Source of the DNA: Lacticaseibacillus suilingensis
GTDB lineage: Bacteria; Bacillota; Bacilli; Lactobacillales; Lactobacillaceae
Reading direction: 5' to 3'
Assembly (NCBI RefSeq): GCF_016861845.1
Contig: NZ_BOLV01000007.1
Span: 62,001-126,000 of the forward strand
Length of the DNA: 64,000 nt
The notes under the pieces are model-generated. The model did not search any database, had not been told where the DNA came from, and saw only the letters and a list, made by a program, of their open reading frames with translations. Position numbers and translations under genes: made by a program. The stretch's first letter is position 1, and each line of letters begins with the position of its first letter. Below, one piece after another: positions 35,301-42,705 of this stretch.

Positions 35301-35425
35301 CTGCGGAGGTCGGCGGGCTTAGTCCGACGAGTAGCCTAGCGCCAAGCACTGCCATCGCTCTTTGATGGCGAGGCTTGGTGCGTAGCTAATCGCTCGGACG
35401 TTGCCGACCGCATCGCGACTATGCC
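35298..35425. repeat. Family 1 structured element, copy R1b
   Basis: Read on plus: AGGCTGCGGA, stem GGTCGGC / GCCGACC (35308-35314 / 35403-35409), CTTAG, stem TCCGA / TCGGA (35323-35327 / 35394-35398), GAGTAGCCT. The hairpin GCGCCAAGC / GCTTGGTGC (35339-35381, one G-T), GTAGCTAATCGC and the CGCGACTATGCC end follow. It is in tandem with R1a and shares the AGG at their junction. Confidence 0.85.
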
Positions 35426-35434
35426 ACGCTGCTG

Positions 35435-35587
35435 GGTCGGCCAACCTCCGCAGCCAGGGGCTGGAACGTGGTGGCCAGCGCTTTGAGCCTCTGCGAGTCT
35501 CAAAGTCGCGGCTTAATCTAACAGTAAAGACCACCGGCTAAGAACAACTTCACCACTGAGCCCCTTTCTGCTCCGGTTAGCCGCCCC
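35435..35587. repeat. Family 2 structured element, copy A (upstream of clpX)
   Basis: Read on plus: outer stem GGTCGGCCAACC against GGTTAGCCGCCC (10 of 12 paired), conserved CCTCCGC (35445-35451) and GCTCCGG (35570-35576). P1 AGccAGGGGCT / AGCCCCTttCT comes next, then GTGGTG / CACCAC, and hairpin P2 CTTTGAG / CTCAAAG (35481-35505). The third stem seen in the other copies is poorly formed here. Confidence 0.82.
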
Positions 35588-35598
35588 TGCCGTATCCG

Positions 35599-35627
35599 AT
35601 TATGGCCACATCCTTGTCCGTGCCCAA
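35599..35627 (-). promoter_or_regulatory. Possible promoter reading into element A
   Basis: TTGGGC, 17 bp, CATAAT on the minus strand. A start about 7 bp downstream would fall some 5 bp before the outer stem of element A. Confidence 0.4.
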
Positions 35628-35673
35628 GTCAGCAAGAGATGACTGTTTTTGTGGGTGTTCACATCAAAACAGC

Positions 35674-35871
35674 TTAATACCCCATCACTAAAATCAGTAT
35701 TCCTGCCGCCACCACGGCTGCGGCCAAGGTCAGCAGCAATTTGCGGGCGGTTGGGCGCCATTGACGCCGGCGCGCCAGGAGGAATAGCGCCACGCCACTG
35801 AGCATCATCAAAAGCGCACGTTTTTCTGGGCCGCCGACTAAGCGGACGAATAAGCGCATGATTCTTATCAT
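35674..35871 (-). CDS. Small hypothetical membrane protein, 65 residues
   Basis: The protein starts MIRIMRLFVRLVGGPEKRAL, with two hydrophobic segments (about 20-36 and 47-63) and an Arg-rich turn between them (ARRRQWRPTARK), so the loop is probably cytoplasmic. GGAGG precedes ATG at 35871; a longer frame from 35889 includes the ribosome site and is rejected. It starts about 15 bp beyond the tig terminator and may depend on readthrough. No family is recognised. Confidence 0.55.
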   Translation of the reverse strand: MIRIMRLFVRLVGGPEKRALLMMLSGVALFLLARRRQWRPTARKLLLTLAAAVVAAGILILVMGY

Positions 35872-35887
35872 ATTGCCTCCAAGATGC

Positions 35888-35919
35888 AAAAAGCACTCCC
35901 CCTAAAGCGGAGGAGTGCC
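35888..35919 (-). terminator. Terminator after tig
   Basis: GGCACTCCTCC pairs with GGGGGAGTGC (one wobble position), followed by five T on the minus strand. Confidence 0.85.
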
Positions 35920-35935
35920 ATTGCGTGACACAAGG

Positions 35936-37273
35936 TTACTTGTCAGCGTCTTCCTTATCGGCATCGGCTTTGTCAGCTGCTTTTGGGGCAGATTCCTTAA
36001 CTGAGTCGGTGATGACCGTGATGGCATCTTGAACGCCGATATCATGTTTCAACATGTCATCGGTCAAGGCGCGACGAACGGCCTTTTCTTCCATGTTGTA
36101 TTCGCCAGCCAAGCGCTTAATTTCACCCTTAACTTGGTCTTCGGTTGGTTCGATCTTTTCTGCTTTAACGACAGCTTCAAGCACCAAGTTGGTCTTGACG
36201 CGGCTTTCAGCGTTAGAAGCAAATTGCTTCTTCAGGTCGGCTTCGGAAGTACCAGTCAGCTGGTAGTACATCTTTGGGTCGATGCCCTGTTGCTGCATGG
36301 AACCCAAGTATTGGTTCATCTGGTTGTCCACTTCGGTGTCAATCATGGCTTGGGGAATAGCCGGGATCGTGGCGTTGTCAACGACCTTAGCAATCGCCTG
36401 TTCCTGAATGGCATCGTCTGCTTCTTCGTCCTTCTTGGCTTGCAAGTCAGACTTGATCTTCAGCTTCAGTTCTTCCAGGGTTTCAACGTCTTCGTCGTCC
36501 AGATCCTTGGCAAAATCATCATCCAAGGCAGGCAATTCCTTGCTCTTGATTTCGTGAACGGTGGTCTTGAATTCGGCATCCTTGCCGGCCAAATCCTTGG
36601 CTTGGTAATCTTCTGGGAAGGTAACCTTAACGGTGACCTCATCGCCAGCCTTGGCGCCAATCAGCTGATCTTCAAAACCAGGAATGAAGGAGTTTGAACC
36701 TAATTCCAAGGCATAGTTCTTGGCGGAGCCGCCATCGAATTCCTTGCCGTCAACAGTGCCGACATAATCAATGGTCAACGTGTCGCCTTTTTCAGCGGCG
36801 CCGTCTTCCTTGAGCACCAGTTCGGCTTGGCTTTCCTGCTTCTTGGTCAGTTCAGCATCAACGTCAGCATCGCTAATGGTGCGGTCCTGCTTGTCAACAG
36901 TGATGCCCTTGTAGTCGCCCAGCGTTACTTCTGGCGCCACGGTCACGGTTGCCTTGATCACCCAAGGCTTGCCTTCGTCCATGCTGTCGATGTCGATTTT
37001 TGGCTGGTCAACGGCATTGATGCCGGCTTCAGCGATAGCAGCATCGTAAGCGTCTGGCAAAACAATGTTCAAGGCATCTTCGTACAATGCCGCTTCGCCA
37101 TACATGCGGTCGAACACGGTGCGAGACACGTGGCCCTTCCGGAAACCTGGAATGTTCAGGTTCTTCTTAACGCGGTTGAACGCTTTGTCCAGACCTTCTT
37201 TGATCTTATCTTGTGCGATTTCAAAAGTCAGGACGCCGTCTGTGTCGCCCTTCTTTTCCCAATTTGCAGCCAT
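35936..37273 (-). CDS. tig: Trigger factor
   Basis: Trigger factor (445 residues) is the ribosome-bound chaperone and prolyl isomerase at the nascent-chain exit. The N-terminal ribosome-binding domain has [14 protein letters not shown] (about 44-57, the G-F-R-K-G-x-x-P signature with H-V in place of the usual P). The FKBP domain (about 160-245) includes [16 protein letters not shown], and the helical C-terminal domain ends in an acidic Asp/Ala/Lys tail. GGAGGGATATC precedes the ATG. Its promoter overlaps the terminator of the gene upstream. Confidence 0.96.
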   Translation of the reverse strand: MAANWEKKGDTDGVLTFEIAQDKIKEGLDKAFNRVKKNLNIPGFRKGHVSRTVFDRMYGEAALYEDALNIVLPDAYDAAIAEAGINAVDQPKIDIDSMDEGKPWVIKATVTVAPEVTLGDYKGITVDKQDRTISDADVDAELTKKQESQAELVLKEDGAAEKGDTLTIDYVGTVDGKEFDGGSAKNYALELGSNSFIPGFEDQLIGAKAGDEVTVKVTFPEDYQAKDLAGKDAEFKTTVHEIKSKELPALDDDFAKDLDDEDVETLEELKLKIKSDLQAKKDEEADDAIQEQAIAKVVDNATIPAIPQAMIDTEVDNQMNQYLGSMQQQGIDPKMYYQLTGTSEADLKKQFASNAESRVKTNLVLEAVVKAEKIEPTEDQVKGEIKRLAGEYNMEEKAVRRALTDDMLKHDIGVQDAITVITDSVKESAPKAADKADADKEDADK

Positions 37274-37320
37274 GATATCCCTCCGACTAAATTATGTTAT
37301 TCGTATTGCATACTTTTCAT

Positions 37321-37349
37321 ATCATACGCGAAAAACCCGCATTTGTAAA
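37321..37349 (-). promoter_or_regulatory. Promoter of tig
   Basis: TTTACA, 17 bp, TATGAT on the minus strand. The -35 lies within the hairpin of the preceding terminator. Confidence 0.6.
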
Positions 37350-37360
37350 CGCAACGCGGG
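37331..37360 (-). terminator. Terminator after the histidine phosphatase gene
   Basis: CCCGC, 15-nt loop, GCGGG, then five T on the minus strand. It overlaps the tig promoter. Confidence 0.65.
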
Positions 37361-37389
37361 CTGACAAGTAAAAAAACTTTACGTCACAA

Positions 37390-37956
37390 TCACGCCTGGG
37401 CATTTTCCGGGTCAACAATCTGGCGGAGCTTAAAGTCTCCTTGCGCGTAATCAAAGATGATAATTCCTGCATTCGGCAAGCGCTGATGCAGCTGATTGGG
37501 TGCATAATGCTGCAAAAATGTGTGGCACGCCCCAGCATGTGACACCACTAAAATATTGGCCCCGGTAGCTTGTTCCATGATGGTATCGATGGTTTGGGTG
37601 ATGCGCGCTTCAAGCTGGGCATCGCTTTCCCCGCCCCAAGGCACGAAAAAGTCCCCATAGGGCGGCGTCGGGTTCAGATATTCCGGTTGGCCTTCAAATT
37701 GGCCAAAGCCATGCTCGCGCAAGCCTTTTTTGCGTTGATAAGGCAGTTTGGTGACCAACTCCAACGTGTCGGCAGCCCGCTCTGCCGTGGAACAATAGGC
37801 CTCATCCAGCGTAATGCCCTGCGCTGCAAACCACTGGCTGGCGGCCAAGGCTTGGCCAATGCCTCTGGCGGTCAAGGGTGAATCACACCAGCCTTGAATG
37901 CGTCGCAATTGATTAAATAACGTTTCCCCATGCCGCATCAAATATAACGTCTTCAT
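37390..37956 (-). CDS. Histidine phosphatase (phosphoglycerate mutase-like) family protein
   Basis: A 188-residue protein of the histidine phosphatase superfamily. The catalytic LMRHGETLFN is at residues 6-15, a second Arg lies in IQGWCDSPLT, a conserved Glu in REHGFGQFEG and a second His in VVSHAGACHTF. Such small members are broad phosphatases or cofactor-independent relatives of GpmB, and the substrate is not readable. It starts 45 bp after the HAD hydrolase gene ends, past that gene's terminator. Confidence 0.88.
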   Translation of the reverse strand: MKTLYLMRHGETLFNQLRRIQGWCDSPLTARGIGQALAASQWFAAQGITLDEAYCSTAERAADTLELVTKLPYQRKKGLREHGFGQFEGQPEYLNPTPPYGDFFVPWGGESDAQLEARITQTIDTIMEQATGANILVVSHAGACHTFLQHYAPNQLHQRLPNAGIIIFDYAQGDFKLRQIVDPENAQA

Positions 37957-37971
37957 GTCCTCGCCTCATTC

Positions 37972-37997
37972 AAAAACGCCGCGTCTCCCGCGGCGCC
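37972..37997 (-). terminator. Terminator after the HAD hydrolase gene
   Basis: GCGCCGCG, 5-nt loop, CGCGGCG, then TTTTTG on the minus strand. Confidence 0.85.
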
Positions 37998-38001
37998 ATG
38001 C

Positions 38002-38793
38002 TTAATCTTTAAAATAATCTTCGAGAAACGCCAGCACGCCTTGCGCGTTATTATCGACAGTCTGAGCATCTGCCGCTTGCTTGACTGCAGGTTGGGCGTT
38101 GGCCATTGCCACGCCTAAGCCAACTTCCTTGATCATTTCGAGGTCGTTGCCCCCGTCCCCAAACGCCGCCATATTTGCGAGGGGAATATTGAGCACCTGG
38201 CCCAGTTCAGCCAGCCCAGCGGCTTTATGCCGGCCGGGCTGAATAATATCAATATCACCATGGCCACTGGAAGTCGCCACCGCCAAGCCCCTGAGTTCTT
38301 CGCCAAGCACCTGCAGAAATTCCTCGGTGCGTTCAGGCGGAAAGTTCATCCCAAACTTGAGAATGTCATCATCCGTCACCTCAAGGGTTGGCTGCACTGC
38401 CAGCCGGTGGTAGTAGCGCCTGGTATTGGTGATGAAGGCATCGCCTTCGCTGGCGCGGACATACCCGCTTTTCACGCCGCATGCGACGATTTTCAATTCG
38501 GGATGGCTGGTCAGAATGGCGGTAATCTTAGCCGTTTCTGCTGGCGTAAAGGTGTGCACCGCATAGGTTTGCGTTTCATCGCGGATGTAGGCCCCATTTT
38601 CGGCCACATAAATCGTTTCCGGGTAATCTTGGAAGAAGCTTCTCAGCTGATAATACTGATTACCACTAGCGACCACGAAGCGCACGCCGTGATTGTTTAG
38701 CATTTGATGCACCCTAGCAAAACGGGCGCGATCATAATCCTGATCAGAGCGCAAAAAAGTACCATCCATATCCACTGCAACAAGTTGAAGCAT
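38002..38793 (-). CDS. Cof-type HAD-IIB family hydrolase
   Basis: A 263-residue sugar-phosphatase-like HAD hydrolase. Motif I VDMDGTFLR holds the nucleophile Asp (residues 6-14), motif II is VVASGNQYY, a Lys lies near KAAGLAELG, and motif IV is AFGDGGNDLEMI. The alpha/beta IIB cap lies between about 80 and 190. Family members dephosphorylate sugar phosphates or flavin and pyridoxal phosphates. AGGAGG precedes ATG at 38793. It is bounded by terminators on both sides. Confidence 0.9.
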   Translation of the reverse strand: MLQLVAVDMDGTFLRSDQDYDRARFARVHQMLNNHGVRFVVASGNQYYQLRSFFQDYPETIYVAENGAYIRDETQTYAVHTFTPAETAKITAILTSHPELKIVACGVKSGYVRASEGDAFITNTRRYYHRLAVQPTLEVTDDDILKFGMNFPPERTEEFLQVLGEELRGLAVATSSGHGDIDIIQPGRHKAAGLAELGQVLNIPLANMAAFGDGGNDLEMIKEVGLGVAMANAQPAVKQAADAQTVDNNAQGVLAFLEDYFKD

Positions 38794-38889
38794 AAAGACC
38801 TCCTGTGGTGACGTTTTCATGTCTCATTGTAGCAAACTTCAACCTGGCCAGCGGTCAATTTTCGCAGTGGCTATGGTCAAATTCTCCAC

Positions 38890-38912
38890 AAAAAAACCGG
38901 CACCAAGCCGGT
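38890..38912 (-). terminator. Terminator after the aminotransferase gene
   Basis: ACCGGC, 5-nt loop, GCCGGT, then seven T in total on the minus strand. Confidence 0.9.
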
Positions 38913-38919
38913 ATTAACG

Positions 38920-40107
38920 CTAAGCACGATGGGCCTGGGCCGTCGCAGTGGCCGCCAAGGCGGCGGTCAAGCGGGCACTGCCCGGTTCAATCTTGGCGGT
39001 TGGTGGTGCGGCGAAGGTCAAACGCGCGCCATTGAGCAACTGATGCGAAGGCGTGAGGTTTTTACTCGGCACGACACTCACATGCGCCGGGGCCAGCCGC
39101 TGTGCCTGTAGAGCCGTCATATCCACGCCAGCCGGTGCCGTCAACCACAGGAAAAATCCGCCTGCCGGCTGACTCAGTTGATACCCTGCTGGTAGTTGGG
39201 CACTGATGGCATGATGCATCAGCTTGAGCTTGGCGCCATAGCACTGGCGGAGTTGGTCCAGATGAGCATCAAAATCATTTTGCTCCAGGTACAGCGCCAC
39301 GGCGCGATGAACCAACTGACTCGATTCGACATCACTAGCCCCGCGTAACGCCGCTGCCGCCTCTAGAAGCTTCGGGGCGGCAACCATCCAACCTAGGCGC
39401 AAGCTCGGCGCCAGAATTTTGGACATACTACCGAGAAAAATCACCCGCCCTTGCGTGTCAAAATGCTTCAGCGGTGGCAGCGACTCGCCTTGATACCGCA
39501 GCCAGCGGTACGGCCCGTCCTCCAAAATGATGACGTCATACTGATTGGCCAAAGCAATCAGGGCTTTACGTTTGGCCAAAGACATCACCGCGCCAGTCGG
39601 ATTTTGAAAGTCCGGCACGGTATAAATCATTTTGATCTTGTGAGTCATCAAAATCTTTTGCAGCGCGCCTAGATCCATACCATCGGCGGCCATCGGCACC
39701 TCATAGTACTGCGGTTCATAAGCGTTGAACGCGGCCAACGCCCCAAGGTACGTCGGCGCCTCGACCACGAGGCCATCACCAGGATTAAGCAGCATTTTGG
39801 CTGCGAGATCAATGCCTTGCTGCGCCCCTTGGGTCAAAAGCACATCCTGCGCCGTGGCGGGAATGCCATCTTTTTGTAGCCACTGGGCAATGTGTCTGCG
39901 CAACCGCGGCAAGCCCCAACTATCGCCATATTGAAAAGCGGCCGATTCTTCAGTGGCCTGAGCAAATGCTCCCTGCAGTGCCGCTTGGGGAAACATGGTG
40001 GCATCAGGATACCCACCGGCAAACGAGATGAGCTCCGGATCTGGGGCAGTAAAGAGTTCATCTAACCCTGACTGCATGGTGGTGGCAACTCGACTGGCAA
40101 ACTTCAT
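38920..40107 (-). CDS. PLP-dependent aminotransferase (class I/II)
   Basis: A 395-residue fold-type I aminotransferase. Visible motifs are LISFAGGYPDATMFP, a TQGAQQGIDL cofactor-phosphate turn, YTVPDFQNPTGAVMS, and the PLP lysine in LGSMSKILAPSLRLGW (about 230-245). The pattern is that of the 2-aminoadipate / kynurenine aminotransferase group also found in the catalytic half of MocR regulators, but no DNA-binding domain is attached. In lactic acid bacteria such enzymes often act on aromatic or branched-chain amino acids; the substrate is not known. It has its own promoter and terminator. Confidence 0.9.
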   Translation of the reverse strand: MKFASRVATTMQSGLDELFTAPDPELISFAGGYPDATMFPQAALQGAFAQATEESAAFQYGDSWGLPRLRRHIAQWLQKDGIPATAQDVLLTQGAQQGIDLAAKMLLNPGDGLVVEAPTYLGALAAFNAYEPQYYEVPMAADGMDLGALQKILMTHKIKMIYTVPDFQNPTGAVMSLAKRKALIALANQYDVIILEDGPYRWLRYQGESLPPLKHFDTQGRVIFLGSMSKILAPSLRLGWMVAAPKLLEAAAALRGASDVESSQLVHRAVALYLEQNDFDAHLDQLRQCYGAKLKLMHHAISAQLPAGYQLSQPAGGFFLWLTAPAGVDMTALQAQRLAPAHVSVVPSKNLTPSHQLLNGARLTFAAPPTAKIEPGSARLTAALAATATAQAHRA

Positions 40108-40141
40108 GTGACCGCGTCCTTTCGTTTCTTACGATAACTTC

Positions 40142-40170
40142 ATGGTACCGGTCTACCAGGGTTAAGTAAA
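40142..40170 (-). promoter_or_regulatory. Promoter of the aminotransferase gene
   Basis: TTTACT, 17 bp, TACCAT on the minus strand, 35 bp before the start codon. Confidence 0.5.
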
Positions 40171-40215
40171 ACTCATCTTATTTGTTTTAAGTTGAACACA
40201 TTTCATTTTAATAAG

Positions 40216-40250
40216 CAAAAACAGCGCTTCGCCGAAGCGAAACGCTGTTA
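40216..40250 (-). terminator. Terminator after tuf
   Basis: AACAGCGTTTCGC pairs with GCGAAGCGCTGTT (one mismatch), then TTTTTG on the minus strand. Confidence 0.9.
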
Positions 40251-40259
40251 AAGGTTGAA

Positions 40260-41450
40260 TTAGTCGAGGATTTCAGAAACGACCCCGGCACCAACAGTAC
40301 GGCCACCTTCACGAACGGTGAACTTCGTACCTTTTTCAAGAGCAACTGGCGCGATCATGTCGACTTCGAACGTAACGTTGTCGCCAGGCATAACCATTTC
40401 AACACCTTCTGGCAGTTCAATCACACCGGTAACGTCAGTGGTGTGGAAGTAGAACTGAGGACGGTAGTTGGAGAAGAATGGCGTGTGACGGCCGCCTTCT
40501 TCCTTCGTCAGGATATAAACTTCGCCCTTGAACTTCTTGTGGGTCTGGATGGAACCTGGCTTTGCCAGGACCTGACCACGAACAACTTGGTCGCGGTTAA
40601 CCCCACGAAGCAGAACACCAACGTTATCGCCGGCTTCACCCAAGTCAAGGGTCTTACGGAACATTTCAAGGCCGGTAACGGTGGACTTCAGAACTTCGTC
40701 CTTCAGACCAACGATTTCGACTTCGTCACCGATCTTAACGGTCCCACGGTCGATACGACCAGAAGCAACCGTCCCACGACCAGTAATGGTGAAGACGTCT
40801 TCAACAGGCATCAAGAAAGGCTTGTCGGTATCACGAACTGGCGTTGGGATGTATTCATCAACGGTGTCCATGAGTTCTTCGATAACCTTTTCTTGTTCCT
40901 TGTCGCCTTCAAGTGCCTTGAGGGCTGAACCACGGATAACAGGAATATCGTCACCAGGGAAATCGTATTCGGACAGAAGTTCACGAACTTCCATTTCAAC
41001 CAAGTCGATCAATTCGTCATCGTCAACCAAGTCGGTCTTGTTCAGGAAGACAACGATGTAGTCAACACCAACCTGACGAGCCAGCAGGATGTGTTCACGG
41101 GTCTGTGGCATTGGGCCATCAGTAGCCGCAACAACCAAGATCGCACCATCCATCTGAGCAGCGCCGGTGATCATGTTCTTAACGTAGTCCGCGTGCCCTG
41201 GGGCATCGATATGCGCATAGTGACGCTTTTCGGTTTCGTATTCAACGTGGGCGGTGTTGATCGTGATGCCACGTTCCTTTTCTTCTGGGGCAGCATCGAT
41301 TGATGCGTAGTCCTGCGCCTTAGCGAGGCCCTTTTCGGAAAGTACCTTGGTGATAGCCGCGGTCAAAGTAGTCTTACCGTGGTCAACGTGCCCAATCGTA
41401 CCAATGTTTACGTGGGGCTTAGTGCGTTCATAGTGTTCTTTTTCAGCCAT
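40260..41450 (-). CDS. tuf: Elongation factor Tu
   Basis: EF-Tu (396 residues) carries aminoacyl-tRNA to the ribosome. All G motifs are intact: [10 protein letters not shown] (19-28), [16 protein letters not shown] and the SAL-type loop in [10 protein letters not shown], followed by the two beta-barrel domains. Codon use is strongly biased, as expected for a very highly expressed gene. AGGAGG lies 13 nt before ATG, a rather long spacing. The promoter is near-consensus and the leader is about 125 nt with a stable hairpin. It is monocistronic, away from rpsG and fusA, as usual in lactobacilli. Confidence 0.98.
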   Translation of the reverse strand: MAEKEHYERTKPHVNIGTIGHVDHGKTTLTAAITKVLSEKGLAKAQDYASIDAAPEEKERGITINTAHVEYETEKRHYAHIDAPGHADYVKNMITGAAQMDGAILVVAATDGPMPQTREHILLARQVGVDYIVVFLNKTDLVDDDELIDLVEMEVRELLSEYDFPGDDIPVIRGSALKALEGDKEQEKVIEELMDTVDEYIPTPVRDTDKPFLMPVEDVFTITGRGTVASGRIDRGTVKIGDEVEIVGLKDEVLKSTVTGLEMFRKTLDLGEAGDNVGVLLRGVNRDQVVRGQVLAKPGSIQTHKKFKGEVYILTKEEGGRHTPFFSNYRPQFYFHTTDVTGVIELPEGVEMVMPGDNVTFEVDMIAPVALEKGTKFTVREGGRTVGAGVVSEILD

Positions 41451-41535
41451 GAAAAAACGAACCTCCTGTATATTTTCGTAAAGACACAGGCAAAGCCGCC
41501 CGTAATCCTTTACGTTCTATCTTACTACATTCACG

Positions 41536-41560
41536 CCAAAATACCAAAACAATATTTTGG
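41536..41560 (-). promoter_or_regulatory. Hairpin in the tuf 5' untranslated region
   Basis: CCAAAATA, 9-nt loop, TATTTTGG: a perfect 8-bp stem about 15 nt into the expected transcript. It has no T tract. Confidence 0.6.
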
Positions 41561-41582
41561 CTGGAAATGAATTCCGAAAATG

Positions 41583-41611
41583 ATTATACCGAGAACCCCC
41601 GGTTTTGTAAA
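41583..41611 (-). promoter_or_regulatory. Promoter of tuf
   Basis: TTTACA, 17 bp, TATAAT on the minus strand, close to consensus. A TTGACT lies further upstream. Confidence 0.85.
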
Positions 41612-41675
41612 CCATCCTAGTCAAGTTTTTTTGCTTTACACGTCTTTTGAGTCGTTCCGGCCACTGTTCAACTGC

Positions 41676-42590
41676 TCAACTAAGGTCGGTCAAGGCCTGG
41701 GTCTGCGTCCCTAACCAGTCAAACAAGGCGTGCTCCTCGGCGGTCACCTCAGGGCGGTCGCGGTTAAGGTAACTGGCGGCAAAATGCTTGGGCTCTGGTA
41801 CAGCCTCCCCAATAAAGGGATAAAGGTAACCTAATTCAAAGCGCAACGTTTCCACGGTGGCCTTCATTAGCTCGGGATCAGCCAAGCCCACTTGGAGCTG
41901 GATTTGATTCAGCACCTGTAGCATGGTCGGATCATTCATCACGCCAGGCAGCGCACTGGGAATGACTGCAGCCGTCGTCTGGTAGCTCGTCACTTGGACT
42001 GGCGTTGTTTCCCCAACCGCCGTCAGCGCATCCAGTAAGCTGACGCGAATGGCGGGATGGACATCTGGATCAATCAGATTGGGCTTAGCCGCCTCGATGA
42101 TTTTGGTTTTCGGTAAGCGGCCAAGTTGCTGAATCAACTGCTCCTGCTCATGCGGACTCAACCCACCCAGATGGCGCAACCGCCGGGCCAGGTCCGCAAT
42201 CTCATCCCCATGCGCGGCTAAATCAGCCGTTTCCGCCGCCGTGATTTGCTGCTCAAAGGCTGGGGCTTTGCTGCTCTCAACATGGTGCAACACCGCCCAG
42301 GCGAACCGGTAATCAGGTAAGTCCAACAACACTTCAAACAACAACTTGGTGGTGCTATCACCAGCTAAGAAATCTTCCATATACTCACTGACGTAAGGCA
42401 ACGCTTCGCTGCTTTGATGCAACCCCACCAGTGCTTTGACCAGTGGCCGGGCCACTTCAAACACCGGCGTTTCCTTATACGCCTTTTCTAAATGCGCCAC
42501 GGCACTGGCATAGTTCTGCTTTTGCAAGGCAGAAACGCCAAGGCTCATATGGCGGCTGCCACTATTTGGCAAAGGCACGATTTTTCCCAT
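41676..42590 (-). CDS. Tetratricopeptide-repeat protein
   Basis: A 304-residue soluble, helical protein. SLGVSALQKQNYASAVAHLEKAYKETP (about 15-41) is a clear TPR unit, followed by further degenerate helix pairs. The second half (about 130-220) is helical and ends with RFELGYLYPFIGEAVPEP, which resembles the C-terminal region of a Lactobacillales TPR family with no assigned role. ATG at 42590 is preferred over a GTG at 42599 because GGGGAG abuts the latter. It lies downstream of rnjB beyond a terminator. Confidence 0.8.
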   Translation of the reverse strand: MGKIVPLPNSGSRHMSLGVSALQKQNYASAVAHLEKAYKETPVFEVARPLVKALVGLHQSSEALPYVSEYMEDFLAGDSTTKLLFEVLLDLPDYRFAWAVLHHVESSKAPAFEQQITAAETADLAAHGDEIADLARRLRHLGGLSPHEQEQLIQQLGRLPKTKIIEAAKPNLIDPDVHPAIRVSLLDALTAVGETTPVQVTSYQTTAAVIPSALPGVMNDPTMLQVLNQIQLQVGLADPELMKATVETLRFELGYLYPFIGEAVPEPKHFAASYLNRDRPEVTAEEHALFDWLGTQTQALTDLS

Positions 42591-42671
42591 GCGCTTCACT
42601 CCCCTTTGGTTACCATCATACCAATGTTTTCCTCAGAAAAAAATATCCGGCTTGGCTGCTTACAAGCATAG

Positions 42672-42699
42672 AAAAAACCTGAAGCTAGGCTCCAGGTTT
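42672..42699 (-). terminator. Terminator after rnjB
   Basis: AAACCTGGAGC pairs with GCTTCAGGTTT (one mismatch), then six T in total on the minus strand. Confidence 0.9.
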
Positions 42700-42705
42700 G
42701 CACGG

